DNA of 64,000 bases, from contig OX485809.1 in NCBI GenBank assembly GCA_950295325.1, positions 8,618,001 through 8,682,000 on the forward strand, read 5' to 3'. The DNA is from Polytrichum commune. Its lineage: Eukaryota; Streptophyta; Polytrichopsida; Polytrichales; Polytrichaceae. The first letter of the stretch is position 1, and each line of letters begins with the position of its first letter. Below are positions 11,601-22,955 of this stretch, in pieces. The position numbers were made by a program, and so were the translations under genes. The notes beneath the pieces were generated by a model that saw only the letters and a program-made list of their open reading frames with translations, was not told where the DNA came from and did not search any database.

Positions 11601-12918
11601 CTTGCATCAAACATACATTCAAGCAAAAGCAAAAGACAAAGAAACACTTACAACAACCAAATGCGCCCTCAAACACCTCCAACGCTCCGAAGCTCCAAAG
11701 TGCCAACTCCTCAAGATCCACTCTGCAACCTCAAAGCAATCAGAATTCTAGGCACTTCACTTGCATGCATGGGTCAATAACCTCTTGGAAGTCAATAGGA
11801 CTAGAGATGAGAATGCCCAAGCAAGAACATAAGATGTATACATGTCTGTGTTTGACCAGCAGTTGTCCTACTGCAACTAGACGTAGAGTTTTAAATTCTA
11901 GAATTAAGATTCCATTGCAATTGCAGACAGCTTGCAGTGTTGAAGAAGCATTGAAGAAGCAATGCTGGAGAAATTGGGTAGTTTACTAAAGCAATTTCAA
12001 AACGCTTTGCTTGAACTCTGAGAGCTCCCAGTTGCAGCACAATACGCAATGTTTTTGCAGGAGAGCAGCTAGTTTGGGATACTAGCTAGGTCAAGGCTCA
12101 ATCTTCTTGTGGGCTTCGAGTTAGTAAGGTACTTGTGTGTGTGTGTGTTCTTATGTGCTTGTGGGGTTTTGATTGGACTTTAAGCACATAACATAATTGA
12201 ATTTTGATCATGTGTATAGTTGAAGTGATGATCATGCCATTCTATGCCTAGGTTTGTACAAGGTGGGCGAAGAAAGTACACTAAATATGATGTTTAGTGT
12301 CACCAACACTAAATGTTAACCCAACATTGTATATCATTCCATGTAGATTTTTGGGGGATTGTGATTTACAATGTTGCTAGTATTGTCACTTACCAAGTAA
12401 TTTTTCATCCAAATTTCAATCATGCATGACAATATTTCATCACAATTTGTTGACAAGAGAAGGTAGATTTTTGGCCAATGGATGAACTCATCCTTCATTC
12501 ATGACAATATTTTTGTCCACTTATTCATAAGAAGCCTCATTTGAAAAGTCGCCATAGTGGCATTAAATACCATATGACACTAAATATCATATTGAGTAAA
12601 GTAAGCTCTAAAAATAATATTAAGTAACGGTGGCAAGATTGTGATTCTTGTTGATTTGTTTCAAGTTACCTTGGTGTAATGTAAGTTTTATTGCGAGACA
12701 TGTCTAATGTGACTAAAAGCGAATTTGGGGTTTCATTGGACATTAAGCACACATACATAGGTTGGGATTTTGATGACCCTTGTGGATAGTAGAAGTGATG
12801 ATCATGCCATTTTAAGCATAGTTGTACAAGGTTGGTAAAGAAAGTAGTTACAAGTCTTAGAACTCATATTAAAATGTGAAAATTGTTGTAAATTCTACTT
12901 GAAGTTCACTCTACACAT
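11601..12918. other. Intergenic with a dispersed direct repeat
   Basis: A (GT)n tract lies at about 12133-12148. The segment near 12158-12295 (TTGATTGGACTTTAAGCACA and GTGATGATCATGCCATT) recurs imperfectly at about 12722-12855. No coding region recognised. Confidence 0.5.
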
Positions 12919-13209
12919 GTGCCACTTCACACACGAGCCAAGGGTCATGACCATGTAACTATGAAGGCCCTTGATTCTCATCCAAAGGCCGTATTACTAA
13001 TATAATCTGCTGTAATTTCCATCATGCCTACCTCTTGGAGGTGGGGCCTAACGCAAATTCCGGTAGATCATGAAACACTATTTATAGTCTACCATGTAGT
13101 AATCCATGTAGACTTTTCATCCATAATAATTTCTTTGGACCCTTAGGCCTTCACCTTCTAGTGTGAAATGAACTTGAAGAGTCTTGGCCTTTTAGACCAA
13201 TGAGAGATC
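12919..13209. mobile_element. Tourist-like MITE copy, interrupted on the right
   Basis: The left end GTGCCACTTCACACACGAG resembles the family terminus GGGCCACTTCACA. The body is the reverse of the MITE at 5357, including ACCTCTTGGAGGTGGGG and CTTCACCTTCTAGTGTGAA. The match breaks at 13209, exactly where another MITE begins. Confidence 0.55.
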
Positions 13210-13212
13210 TTA

Positions 13213-13591
13213 GGGCCGGTTCACATGGGGTCCCAAGTCCTACTCCTACTCATGCTAACAAGCCCCAACTGAAGGCAAAATCCCAACTTTGGAGTCTCAA
13301 GAAACCATTAAAATTTTGTTAGTTATCATTAAAGTTGGATCTTCATTATTTTATGCAAAAATATTCATGGGACTTGTGTTGAGAGCTAGGTCTTGTTTTT
13401 TGCTCAACCCAACTCTCAACACAAGTCCCAAGCCTCACCTCCAAAAAGTGTTGTTGTCTAGACATCCATGTCATACTTGGGATTTAGGACTTGGGACATG
13501 TGTGAAGTGGTAAGTCCCAACTTTTATGATCTCAACAATTGAGATTGCATGTAATGATCTCAAATGACTTGGGACCCGTGTGAACCGGCCC
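13213..13591. mobile_element. Tourist-like MITE with TTA target duplication
   Basis: Near-perfect terminal inverted repeats: GGGCCGGTTCACATGGGG on the left, GGGCCGGTTCACACGGG when the right end is complemented, both followed by TCCCAAGTC. TTA flanks both ends (13210-13212 and 13592-13594). This fits the Tourist/PIF-Harbinger pattern. It sits inside the MITE at 12919-13209. Confidence 0.85.
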
Positions 13592-13594
13592 TTA

Positions 13595-14009
13595 GAAAAC
13601 AATGGTAAGAGCATCCGCAAGGCGCCCACCAACAACGCTTGGCAGGCGTGGCAATTTCGGCACGCCTCCACGGGCTCGGGAAGACTCCCATTAGTCTCCC
13701 GCATCTCGCCAAATACCTCCAGGTCTTGGCAAGTTTTGTCCCTTTGCCGTGAGCTTTGTTCCTCCTGCTAGACGCAGTCAACGCCAGGATGGTAGTCGTA
13801 GAGGCAGGAAGGATAAGGATTCTTTTTGGTCTTTGTTTTGTGTCTAGATGGTGGCCTGATTTTTTGTCTCCGTTTCGTGTCTTCATGCTGGCGTGAATTT
13901 TTTCTTTTCGTTTCGTATCTTTATGTTGGTTTTTTTTCCCATCTTCACTCTTAATCACAATCACATTAGGCACATTAGTCACATTAGTGTTGACCTTGGA
14001 GAACTGCCA
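13595..14009. other. Intergenic, nothing recognised
   Basis: Overlapping Lys/Arg-rich frames on the minus strand have no domain. Confidence 0.4.
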
Positions 14010-14480
14010 AAATAACTATAGTTAACTAGATTTTTTTCAATACATTTTAGGGAACAACTATAGTTAACTAAAAACAATTCAAACCGATTTGAAGAACAAC
14101 TATAGTTAACTAGAAAAAATCCAAGTATTATTATATGTTTGCAGCACTTTGCCTCTTGATTTGCTTCAATTGAGGGTCTTTAATATGCTTAGCCACTAAG
14201 GATCATCAAGAAAACCTTTATACGATCATTACAATAAATTAGGCTCAATTTTGTACGTCACAATGTTGGGCTCTAGAACAATCTCCATGTACACCACCAA
14301 CACAAATAACACACTTGTGACACTACAACATTACAATAGAATTCCGTGAACATGGTGTGCTCAACTTTAGCTGACTAGATATTTAGTTAACTAAATATAA
14401 CTATAGTTAACTAAAGTTTTTGGCAGACTCATTTTAAAACAACTATAGTTAACTACATTTTTTGGCATGTCAAATTATGA
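14010..14480. repeat. Dispersed ACTATAGTTAACTA palindrome cluster
   Basis: The near-palindromic word ACTATAGTTAACTA, or a one-base variant, recurs about eight times between 14020 and 14480. The segment AACTGCCAAAATAACTATAG at about 14003 reappears inverted near 34615-34650, so it is a dispersed repeat family. The same word dominates the hAT-type MITE at 15894-16424. Confidence 0.7.
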
Positions 14481-14559
14481 ACGACCATAGTTATGAAAAG
14501 CAACTAGTTAACTAATCATTGAATTAATTGATGAGTTATCCAAGGTTTGCATTAGTGCG

Positions 14560-14805
14560 ACTACTCTATGGGAGTTGGCCCATGCCTCCATGGCTACCCC
14601 ACTCAAGCCACCATGGCCGGCCCGCGACGCCACCATGGCCGCGGGAATGGGTACCAAGATTGCATGACAGGTGCCACATTGAGGCTGATGCCCAACACCT
14701 CCCCACGCCACTCGCCCACAGTGCCCCGGGGGGCCTTCAAATGGACTTTGATGGGTGCCCATTGGCGATGCGCTAATGGGCCTTCAGTCTTGTGTGAAGT
14801 GGCCC
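14560..14805. mobile_element. Probable MITE, right terminus only
   Basis: The right end TGTGTGAAGTGGCCC|TAA is the inverse of the Tourist-like terminus. The interior is GC-rich with CCATGGC words, unlike its surroundings. No matching left terminus was found, so the left boundary is a guess from base composition. Confidence 0.35.
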
Positions 14806-14808
14806 TAA

Positions 14809-15885
14809 GTCTTTAACTCCCCACATGCTCTCCCCAAGTACAAGAGTGTCTTGTCTCCAAAATATTGGAGGTTGTGTGGGTTTAGGGTTCTCCAAGGGCA
14901 ACATACCCAAAACTTTTCATGATTGGGCACTGCCCACACAGGCAACCAAAGAACACTGAACGTGTCAAGGACAAGCAAGCAAGATTATCTAAAAGAGGTG
15001 AGAATCTAGCCTTGGCCAAAAATTGCACCATGCCAGTGACAATGCACATTGCCATGGAATCCCTTTTAAGTTCCAACTCTAATAAGTTGAACTTTTTTGC
15101 AATTGAGATTGTAAATATAATAGCAAATTTTTTATTGCATTTTCAACATTTATTCATGTATATTTAACATAAAAAATAGATAATTGATTTTTTTCATCAT
15201 ATTTAATGGCATAAATATTCAAGTAATCACTAAGGATCACATATCTCCTAATAAAATTTTAGTACATCAAAAGCTTATCAATAGATCCCCCCTATTGAAT
15301 TGAAGCAACCAAAAAGTCCAATTTTTTAAAATATGCTCATATTTGCCATGACCCACTTGTATCCCCATGAAGAACCTACATTCTAGTACATGTAAAAATG
15401 AAATAGGGAGCACTCTATGATATATGAACCTCACAAGGCTACTCATTGACCCTAAGCCCAGCTTGAGAGATTAGCTTGGATCATAGGAGAACCAAGAAAT
15501 GACCAAGTTAATAAAAAACAATATCATATTGACATCAAAGAACTAGAGACCAAACTTAGTAACATGAACCTCAATGGCAAGAGCCAACAACTCCCTCAAC
15601 AACATGGTTGGTGGCACATAAGTTAACTCCTAATAAGAGCAAATGAGATCATCTTGTTCACAGTGAGTTCAAATGTTCACGTTACAATGGCTTGTCAAGA
15701 TTAATGACATTTTTATAGTGTAGGTGGAGTGTAACCGATAACAAAGGATATTGACACAAATATTGGTTTTTGACACCCAGTTAATTTTTTCCTTACAACT
15801 TTTCACGACATGTTACTCTTATGTTTAGCGGAATTATGCCAAATAATTTTACTAAAATGATATTTATAGTATATTTTCAGATGGT
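14809..15885. other. Intergenic, nothing recognised
   Basis: AT-rich DNA without conserved coding signal; an 82-codon frame at 14919-15167 shows no domain. Confidence 0.4.
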
Positions 15886-15893
15886 AACCCTTT

Positions 15894-16424
15894 CAAACCT
15901 TATACCACTACACTAGTTAACTATTTTAACTATTTTTCTTGTACTTGGTTTAGGGCATCACTATAGTTAACTAGACCACGAGGCCGATCCGATTGGTCAT
16001 CACTATAGTTAACTATTGCACAACCTGGCCCGCTTCTGCAACCACTATAGTTAAATAGGTCCACGAGGCCAACCTGTTACCGCACCACTATAGTTAACTA
16101 CATATAGTTGCCCCACTATAGTTAACTATAGTTGTTAAGAAAGTTGGCAATTCCGTGACGGAGTCGCCTAAGGCAGGAGTATTTGCATTATTAGGGCACT
16201 ATTACCATATAGTCCACCCACTATAGTTAACTATAGTTAACTAACTATTTTGAGGCGCCACTTCTCACACTACTATAGTTAACTAACTATTTTGAGGCAA
16301 CTCTTCTCACACCACTATAGTTAACTAACTTTTTTGAGGCGATGTTTCTCGCACCACTATACCCCATTTAGTGTAATTAGTGCCACTTTAGTGATGACTA
16401 CGGGTTTTAGTGGTATAAGGTCTG
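15894..16424. mobile_element. hAT-type MITE, perfect 8-bp TSD
   Basis: The element begins CAAACCTTATACCACTA and ends with the inverse of CAGACCTTATACCACTA. AACCCTTT abuts both ends (15886-15893 and 16425-16432), an 8-bp duplication as made by hAT elements, and the CA start fits too. The interior has about nine copies of CACTATAGTTAACTA, some doubled into longer palindromes, interleaved with CACGAGGCC and TTTTGAGGCG words. No protein is encoded. Confidence 0.85.
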
Positions 16425-16432
16425 AACCCTTT

Positions 16433-17848
16433 CACAATGCCCAAATAAATACTGTAAACGTCATTCTAAATGTCAAGTTTCTAAAATTGTGTACCAATCC
16501 TCTCTGAACAAATTTGTCTTAGTTAGTCTTCTCTCATATAGAGGATCATATTTTTTATGATAAAAAAGACAAGATTGCTGAAATCCCTCAGGCATGTAGG
16601 GATTAATAATTTTAATACCGTCTCTACATTGAAATGCAATTGCTTACATACAACCAATGAAGAGAGAGAACCGCCTGCTAGTTACAGATGGACCGGTTGA
16701 GGTTCAGGACTTCAGGATAGTTACCGATTTTTCAGAGGAATTTAGAGAACATACCTCAAATTAATAAAGAAAAACCAAAAGATGTTGGACTTGGAATCAA
16801 CATGTTTTCAGTTGGACTTGGAAACACTGAGATCTTGACCGTTTATGCCCAAAAATCTCCCCAGACACTGCATACAACTGTGCACTGGTGCACTAGAGTA
16901 GCTCCAAGGACTTGAAAGGAATCAGGATATTTAGACCTTTCTAGCAGCTAGTGAAATATAGACAGTGCAGATATGCTGACTATAAATATTTTGTTCATCC
17001 AATGAGCTCAGCACTATCATCACACCTGGTGACCTGGCCCTGAATATGTCTATGTTTTGGCAGATGCCAATGCCAAGGATGGTCAAGTAACTGAAGGAGC
17101 TCTCCTGTGCTGCTACCCCCCTGGACAATCCATGTTGCCCACTTCCAGACATTCATAGTGGTGAATATTTTGCAACAAAATTTCACTGTCATTTTGAAGT
17201 TGTCACCAAGGCAAGAACAATTAGCAACATGAGCCACCTAAAATGGTTTCTTGTAATGCAAACATACATAACGGTTGACCTCTTCCATATTTCGACGAAA
17301 CTGAGATAAACTTCAACCACAATTGTTGGTGACCATCCAGAGGAAGAATTGTCAGCCAGTTTGCTGGATCCTGTTTAGGAAAGAAAACTTATATGGGTAA
17401 AGATAACACCAAGTGCATGACACAAAAGCAGCTGAAACAGGTGATGATCTATATGGAACCTCTCTGCCATCTCTGGTAATCCACCTGCCAATTCTGATGA
17501 TTGGGTCTGCAATTAGCTTTCAGAAAACATTACAATAGCCACTTCGTGTAAGTTGGTTTGTCTGGTGATTTGATAATAGACTTTGGTGAGTAAAATTACA
17601 AGGAAGCTTAATCTACATAAACCTTCACTTGTCTCTGTACAATCCTAACCTTCTTGTACACCAATGAAACAACCTGCTTGGATTGGCACAGTATGGAAAG
17701 GAAATTAATGCAAAACTCTACATTGTTTCTACTTAAACCTCAAACCTGGAGCTTGTATGATGTACGTTGCAACTAATGTCACCTACTCTACTCCCAATCA
17801 AATTTGATTTTGAGCCGGAAAACAAATTACTGTATGATGTGCATCGGC
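16433..17848. other. Region 3' of LEAFY, no recognised gene
   Basis: The part nearest the LEAFY stop (about 17250-17848) may include its 3' untranslated region. The segment at about 16670-16850, with GTTGGACTTGGAAACAC and ATCTTGACCG, recurs at about 32050-32250, so it is a dispersed repeat. Small minus-strand frames at 16931-17237 show no domain. Confidence 0.4.
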
Positions 17849-20800
17849 TCATTCCCCATGCTTGATCCTCTCAATATGGCACAGTTGGCGGAGTTTTGTG
17901 GGCACATACCAGATCCGGAGCTTCTCGTTTCGGTTAAACAGGTCATCAATGTCCCATTCATTTTCCCTGGCTAATGAAACTAAGGGGTAATAGCAAGCCT
18001 GGCACCAGGCACCCACATTCTCACCCCTGTCCTTGTACACTTTCCTGAGCTGATTTGACTGCTCTACATCAAGACAGTGCAATGCATAGCAATGTACATA
18101 GTCCCTCATTTTTGGCTTGTTGATATAACCAGCTCCTGTAAGCTTCGCATGTCGGAAAACTTCATTTGTGACCTGCCATAAAGAAAACAAAACTTTAGCC
18201 CCCAGGTGTATAATTAAGGGCCACTTTAGAATATGGTCAAGGGTCATGATTATATATTGTGAGGGCCTTTGAAACTCATTCAGAAGCTGCACCATGGAAA
18301 TTTGAAACCTTCAAGTGTAGTGTGAAGATATAAACGACCAGACAGTCAACCAATTGCTATTTCATTCCCATCCTATTCACAGAGACCCTTTCTACACAAA
18401 AAGTTGAAATAAATCAAGGGTTGTGAGATTTTGAAGTGTCATGGTCTTCCAGTTTTGTGTTGGACCCACCTCTTTGAGGTGGGCTCAACGCATAAAGCCA
18501 GTAGACTAGGAAACAGTGTCAATTGCATGCCATGTAGGACTCCAAGTAGGTTTTTCATCCATTCTGACCTCCTCAGTGCCTGAGGCACTCAAGCTCTGGT
18601 GTAAAAGCGAAGTGGGACAGTCACAGCATTTTCTGCTAATGATAAGTTTTTTATTTCAATGGTCATAGGCCCTCAAGCTCTAGTGTAAAGTGCCCCTAAG
18701 TATTTAGAACAGTGTTAAGTTATTCAGAATAAACTCATGGCTAATTTGTGACTTCTGTGCTGCATGTGTACCAACACATGAACGTGGTCCATTAAACCTT
18801 GTAATGCCCAACACTAAAAGAAATGCCTTCCAGATGAGAGATCTTAGCTCTCATTAATGAGGAAAAGCCCAAAACCAATTCCTGGCTCCAGATTTTGCTT
18901 TTACACTGACATATGCTGTTGCAGATTCAAAAAGAGTAGGGCCTCTACACAGGAGAACTTAAGAGCTCAAAGGAAAGAGCTTCCTCATTGCTGACTCCTC
19001 TTTTGCATCCTTGTTCACTCAAGTCCACTTCCACTTGAGCTTTCAACTTGAGGGCTTGAAATTTTTACTAGGTTTACATGCTTACATGGTGCCTTGGTGG
19101 ATCCCGTGTGGAATAACTATGTCAAGCTCTTGGTCAAATTGACAAGCTCAGAGTCAAAATCCTAATTTACCATGGGCTTGGAGCCCACAAAAGAAGAGCT
19201 CAAACAGTTGACAAAACCTAAGCTTAGGAACGTCACCTGTTAAAGCTCTTCTTTTGTGGGCTCCAGGCCCATGGGCATCAATTAAGCTTAGGCTTGTCAT
19301 GATTTCTCCTTTGTTAAATATCATTCCCCTTTGATATCTCACTTTGAGCATGGCCACTTTATACTTGCTCAAACTTTTGAGAGCCTTGAAGAGGTTTGCT
19401 CAAGCTCTCAAATAGTTTGAGCTTTGGACGAAAGCTAGTCATGGAATCAGAGTATCAAACTCCTCAAATTTGCAACTTTGAGCTCTCAACTCAAGCTCTA
19501 GTGTAAAGAGGGCCTAAATTTCAATGTTGAAAGATATACGGGATACAGATAGAGCACAGAAATTGTCTTAGATTCACCTTAGTTGGACATTTTTCTCCCT
19601 TCTCTTTTGCAATTTGCTGCACCTCCTCCAGGAACTTCCCACATTGCTCATACAAATCAAATAGGTAGTCCAACCCATTCTTCTTCCCTTTAGCTGGCTC
19701 CCCAGACTCGGTCACAATGAAGGGATGCTCTCTTGGCCTCTCCTCTCCATCCTCTCCAACCTCCTTTGACCTGCGTTTCCTCTGTTTCTTCTTTGCAACT
19801 TTTTTGTCTTCACTGTCACTTTCTGGATCAGTAAGACCTAGAAGTCCCAATGCATCCAAAGAGGTACCATGACCTGATTGAAAGTTTCAAAAAACAGTAA
19901 GTATACCATTTCAAAATCCGTAGTGTCATTCATTTCCTGAAAAAGTATGGTGGCTACCACTACTGGCTGGGGATTCGTGGCACTCAAGTAAAATCATCCA
20001 TCCAAGATATCGTGGATGAAGTGGCTCCAATAAAAAAAAACCCCCTATGGGGTTGAGGGCCGATTCATTCGAATGTGACGTCACTAGACTAATTCGGGGC
20101 CTTTGACTCTATTTCCGGAATCAAATTGCCCAAAAATAGCCATTTAGATGATTCTTGTGTTTTTTTCATCCGCACGGATGATTTTACTTGAGTGCCACGA
20201 ATCCCCGGCCTACCACTACTATGTATATACCTTGCCCGCCTTTGCACATTATACTTAAAGTTGCAACTTTTATCTGCACCATTCACAAGGGTTGGAATGT
20301 TTTACATAAAACTAAGCACACAAAAGTGCACGCAGACAATATGGTTCATATTACATACCAAAGAGCATGCAACTGCCATTCTTCCTTCTTCATGTACCAC
20401 TTTGAAACCAGCATAGTCAGTCATTTATGAAATAATACGAGGCTACACCTACTATGTGATATACCTTTCCAGTATGTGCACATTCTAGTCAACTAGGGGT
20501 CGATACAAGACCCACAACACGATTTCTACGAGCCTCACCAAGTCAAATATTATTTAGTTTGAAACTTTATTTAGTACATTATCTTATGTCAAGAAGAAAA
20601 CAAAAATATACTCAGGTGTTGTTGGTGATTAAAATACTACGTATGTATCTGTATCCAAGGGCACCCAAGCTGTGTATTTGAACCCAAATCTTCAAAAACA
20701 GTTAGGTATTCAACCAATATGAAAAGTGCATTGAAGAATGAGTTAAAACTAGATAGGCCCAATTTTGACACAATTAGCTAGAAATGGAAATGCATAGTTC

Positions 20801-21341
20801 AAATACACATTTTGGTGCATGGAGGCCCAGATTGGCCTCTTGGACGCTTATGGGGTTAAGGTTGGGAGTTTCGTTTTATCATTCACAAGATTTGGAATGC
20901 TTTGCTTGAAACTAAGCACAAAAAAGTGCAATGATATAGCTAACCTTCTTTAAGAAGTAAAGTATCAGGAGCATCATCTACTTTGCGTTTTCGGTCACCA
21001 GTTCGACCAGTCAGGTCCAACCGCTGCTGCTCCATCTCCTCATCCAGCAACCTTCGCTTGGCTCGTATGGCTGCCTTGATCCCAAACTGCTCACCCATCA
21101 GAAGGTCCAAGTGGTACTCCTCAATAATGGATTTGATCACAAAATCAACCTCCTCATCCTTCATGTTGATCAGTGTGCTCAAAGTGAACCCCATCTGTCC
21201 CATAATTGCCAGGGTCGCCGGCTGCACTCCAAAGTCCTTAAATAACTCTTTCAACCTCCGGCTTTCTTTTGCGGCGATTGTTGTCCCATCCCTCTTGTAC
21301 AGAAGGGTGGGTTCCGTGGGGACTTCTTCAAACTGAGCCTG
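17849..21341 (-). CDS. LFY: LEAFY/FLORICAULA transcription factor
   Basis: Plant-specific nuclear transcription factor; in mosses family members act in early sporophyte development. Three exons are seen: 21341-20945, 19873-19578 and 18172-17849 (stop). The first carries the SAM-like oligomerisation domain ([51 protein letters not shown]). The second holds a basic stretch, then [20 protein letters not shown]. The third is the DNA-binding helix-turn-helix domain ([40 protein letters not shown]). All junctions are GT-AG with matching phases (1 and 0). Asp in KPKMRD and Cys in GAWC replace the His312 and Arg345 of Arabidopsis, which I recall as the moss specificity type. The first exon opens at a splice acceptor (21341, or 21338), so at least one 5' exon with the start codon is missing; I could not place it. 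Confidence 0.95.
18218..18696. mobile_element. Tourist-like MITE in LEAFY intron
   Basis: Ends GGGCCACTTTAGAATATGG on the left and, complemented, GGGGCACTTTACACTAGAG on the right. TAA flanks both sides (18215-18217 and 18697-18699). The left end starts only 43 bp from the exon at 17849-18172, near the splice acceptor. The interior shares the CCACCTCTTTGAGGTGGG hairpin with the copies at 5357 and 12919. Confidence 0.75.
18940..19514. mobile_element. MITE with long internal hairpin in LEAFY intron
   Basis: Termini GGGCCTCTACACAGGAG and, complemented, GGCCCTCTTTACACTAGAG are related, and both lead into GAGCTCAAAG. In the centre, 19171-19200 and 19244-19273 are inverted copies matching at 29 of 30 positions around a 43-bp loop (arm starts CATGGGCTTGGAGCCCAC). 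Flanking TA(G/A) is compatible with Tourist insertion but not decisive. Confidence 0.65.
19965..20209. mobile_element. Mutator-like MITE (MULE) in LEAFY intron, 11-bp TSD
   Basis: Inverted ends of more than 30 bp: CTGGGGATTCGTGGCACTC and its complement, continuing into AAGTAAAATCATCC. CTACCACTACT flanks both sides (19954-19964 and 20210-20220). An 11-bp duplication with long inverted repeats is typical of Mutator-like elements. It has no coding capacity and lies between LEAFY exons 19578-19873 and 20945-21341. Confidence 0.85.
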
Positions 21342-22378
21342 CTGCACAATCAAAAAAACTATGATCAATGTGCAGACCGATGTTGGACCAGTGTGTAGGT
21401 GACTAATCCATGGTGTCAATCCACTATATCAATAATGGATCAAAGAACTTACCCGATCAGTATCAACATTGTCATACCCGTCCCATGTTGAAGATACTTG
21501 AAGGATATTACAAGATGAGACAATCTTTGTATATCCAAGTCATTATTGAAGTATATCATCCTAATACAATATAGATGCTAGGGTAATTTACCTAGGTATG
21601 GTGGTTCTTGGATGGTATATGACCCAAATAGTAACAAACAAAAAATATCCTTAGAAAATACCCGTGTGGTATCAATTATGTTTGTAATCCTCTAATTTGG
21701 CAAATATTAAAGCATGTTCGATGATCTAGGGTTTACTTCAGAGAAAGCACAGGTGTGCTACCAATTGAGATACAAGATCATGACAAGAACAGACCATGAT
21801 GACCTTAACTGAACACGTTCCTAACCCCTAAATACCTCTGAGGACCTGAGGGGGTAAAGCATTTTCTAAGATGGGTTATTAAAAGGTAACATGTTCAAAG
21901 GGTCGCTCAAGAATAACATCAAGGAAAGTTGCAAGGCGCCATAAAAGGATCACATTTATACAGTTAGAAATACAAAAAACACATTCCGTCCACATAATGA
22001 ATTTAAAAGTGAAACCTTTGAAAATTCATCAGAATGAGAAGTCTCATTGCATTGTTGACAAACTGGATATGATTGGTTGAAATTTCAGATACTATGGATT
22101 GGTGGAAAGTTGCAACCATAATATGATATTGAAGTGATCACAATATCTCCTGAGAAAAGGTCTCTTGAGATGTGAACACTTTATGAGGTATAGAGGATAC
22201 CCATCCATGAAATTTCATGATATACTTTTGGAGGTGATATACGGTTTTTCAATAGCTACATCTGGGGGGGAAGATTAAAAATAAAAAAATGCTAAGAACT
22301 ACTTGGGTTTTAGCAAAATCCGAGATACATTTAGGCGGCAAACAAGAATGTCCTCGTAGGCATTTAGTGATTAAGCAC
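21342..22378. other. Upstream of LEAFY SAM exon, nothing recognised
   Basis: Presumably part of a LEAFY 5' intron, because the exon at 21341 begins at a splice acceptor with a good pyrimidine tract. No exon, repeat or RNA was recognised. Confidence 0.35.
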
Positions 22379-22955
22379 AAGGACTTCAGAGCCCCACAGA
22401 AAGTGGCTGAATTGTGAAGGCAATTCGACACCACATGCATCGAATACTAAGCTACTACGTCCATTGTTTGCAAATGCCACTCTCTGCTCATTTCCAACAA
22501 CTACATTACCCTAATTCATCATCACTACCAGCTGCACATTCCTCAACCTTGGTAGCGCAGCGCCAAATGCTTCACGAACAGCTCCAAAATACAAAAAATC
22601 CAGGTTGCTGCTCTCACATGATGGTAGAGAAAGCTCCCTTTTCCACACGAAAGTAACAAAAAACACTCAACCAGTACCCACTCCAAGATCACTCCAACAA
22701 AAAACACAGGTTGCAATAAATAGTAGAAAAAACTGCAGGATTGTACAAGGACTTGCAAGCCCCACAGGATGTGACTGAATTTTAAAGAATTTCAAGCATT
22801 ACCCTACTACATTACCCTAATTCATCATCACTACTAGCTGCACAAATTCTTCGAGAACAGCCCCCAACTACAAGCTCCAGGTTGCTGCTCTTACATGATG
22901 GTAAGAAGCTCCCTACTCCACATTCAGTAACCATACAAAAGTAACCAGAAAACGA
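22379..22955. repeat. Imperfect direct duplication, about 0.3-kb period
   Basis: ACTACATTACCCTAATTCAT at about 22500 returns at about 22808. CCAGGTTGCTGCTCTCACAT at about 22602 returns near 22880. A preceding segment (AGCCCCACAGAAAGTGGCTG near 22390) returns near 22757. The two copies differ by substitutions and small gaps. Confidence 0.75.

Noticed and set aside
20983-21336. 117-codon plus-strand frame
   Set aside because: Complement of the LEAFY SAM-domain exon.
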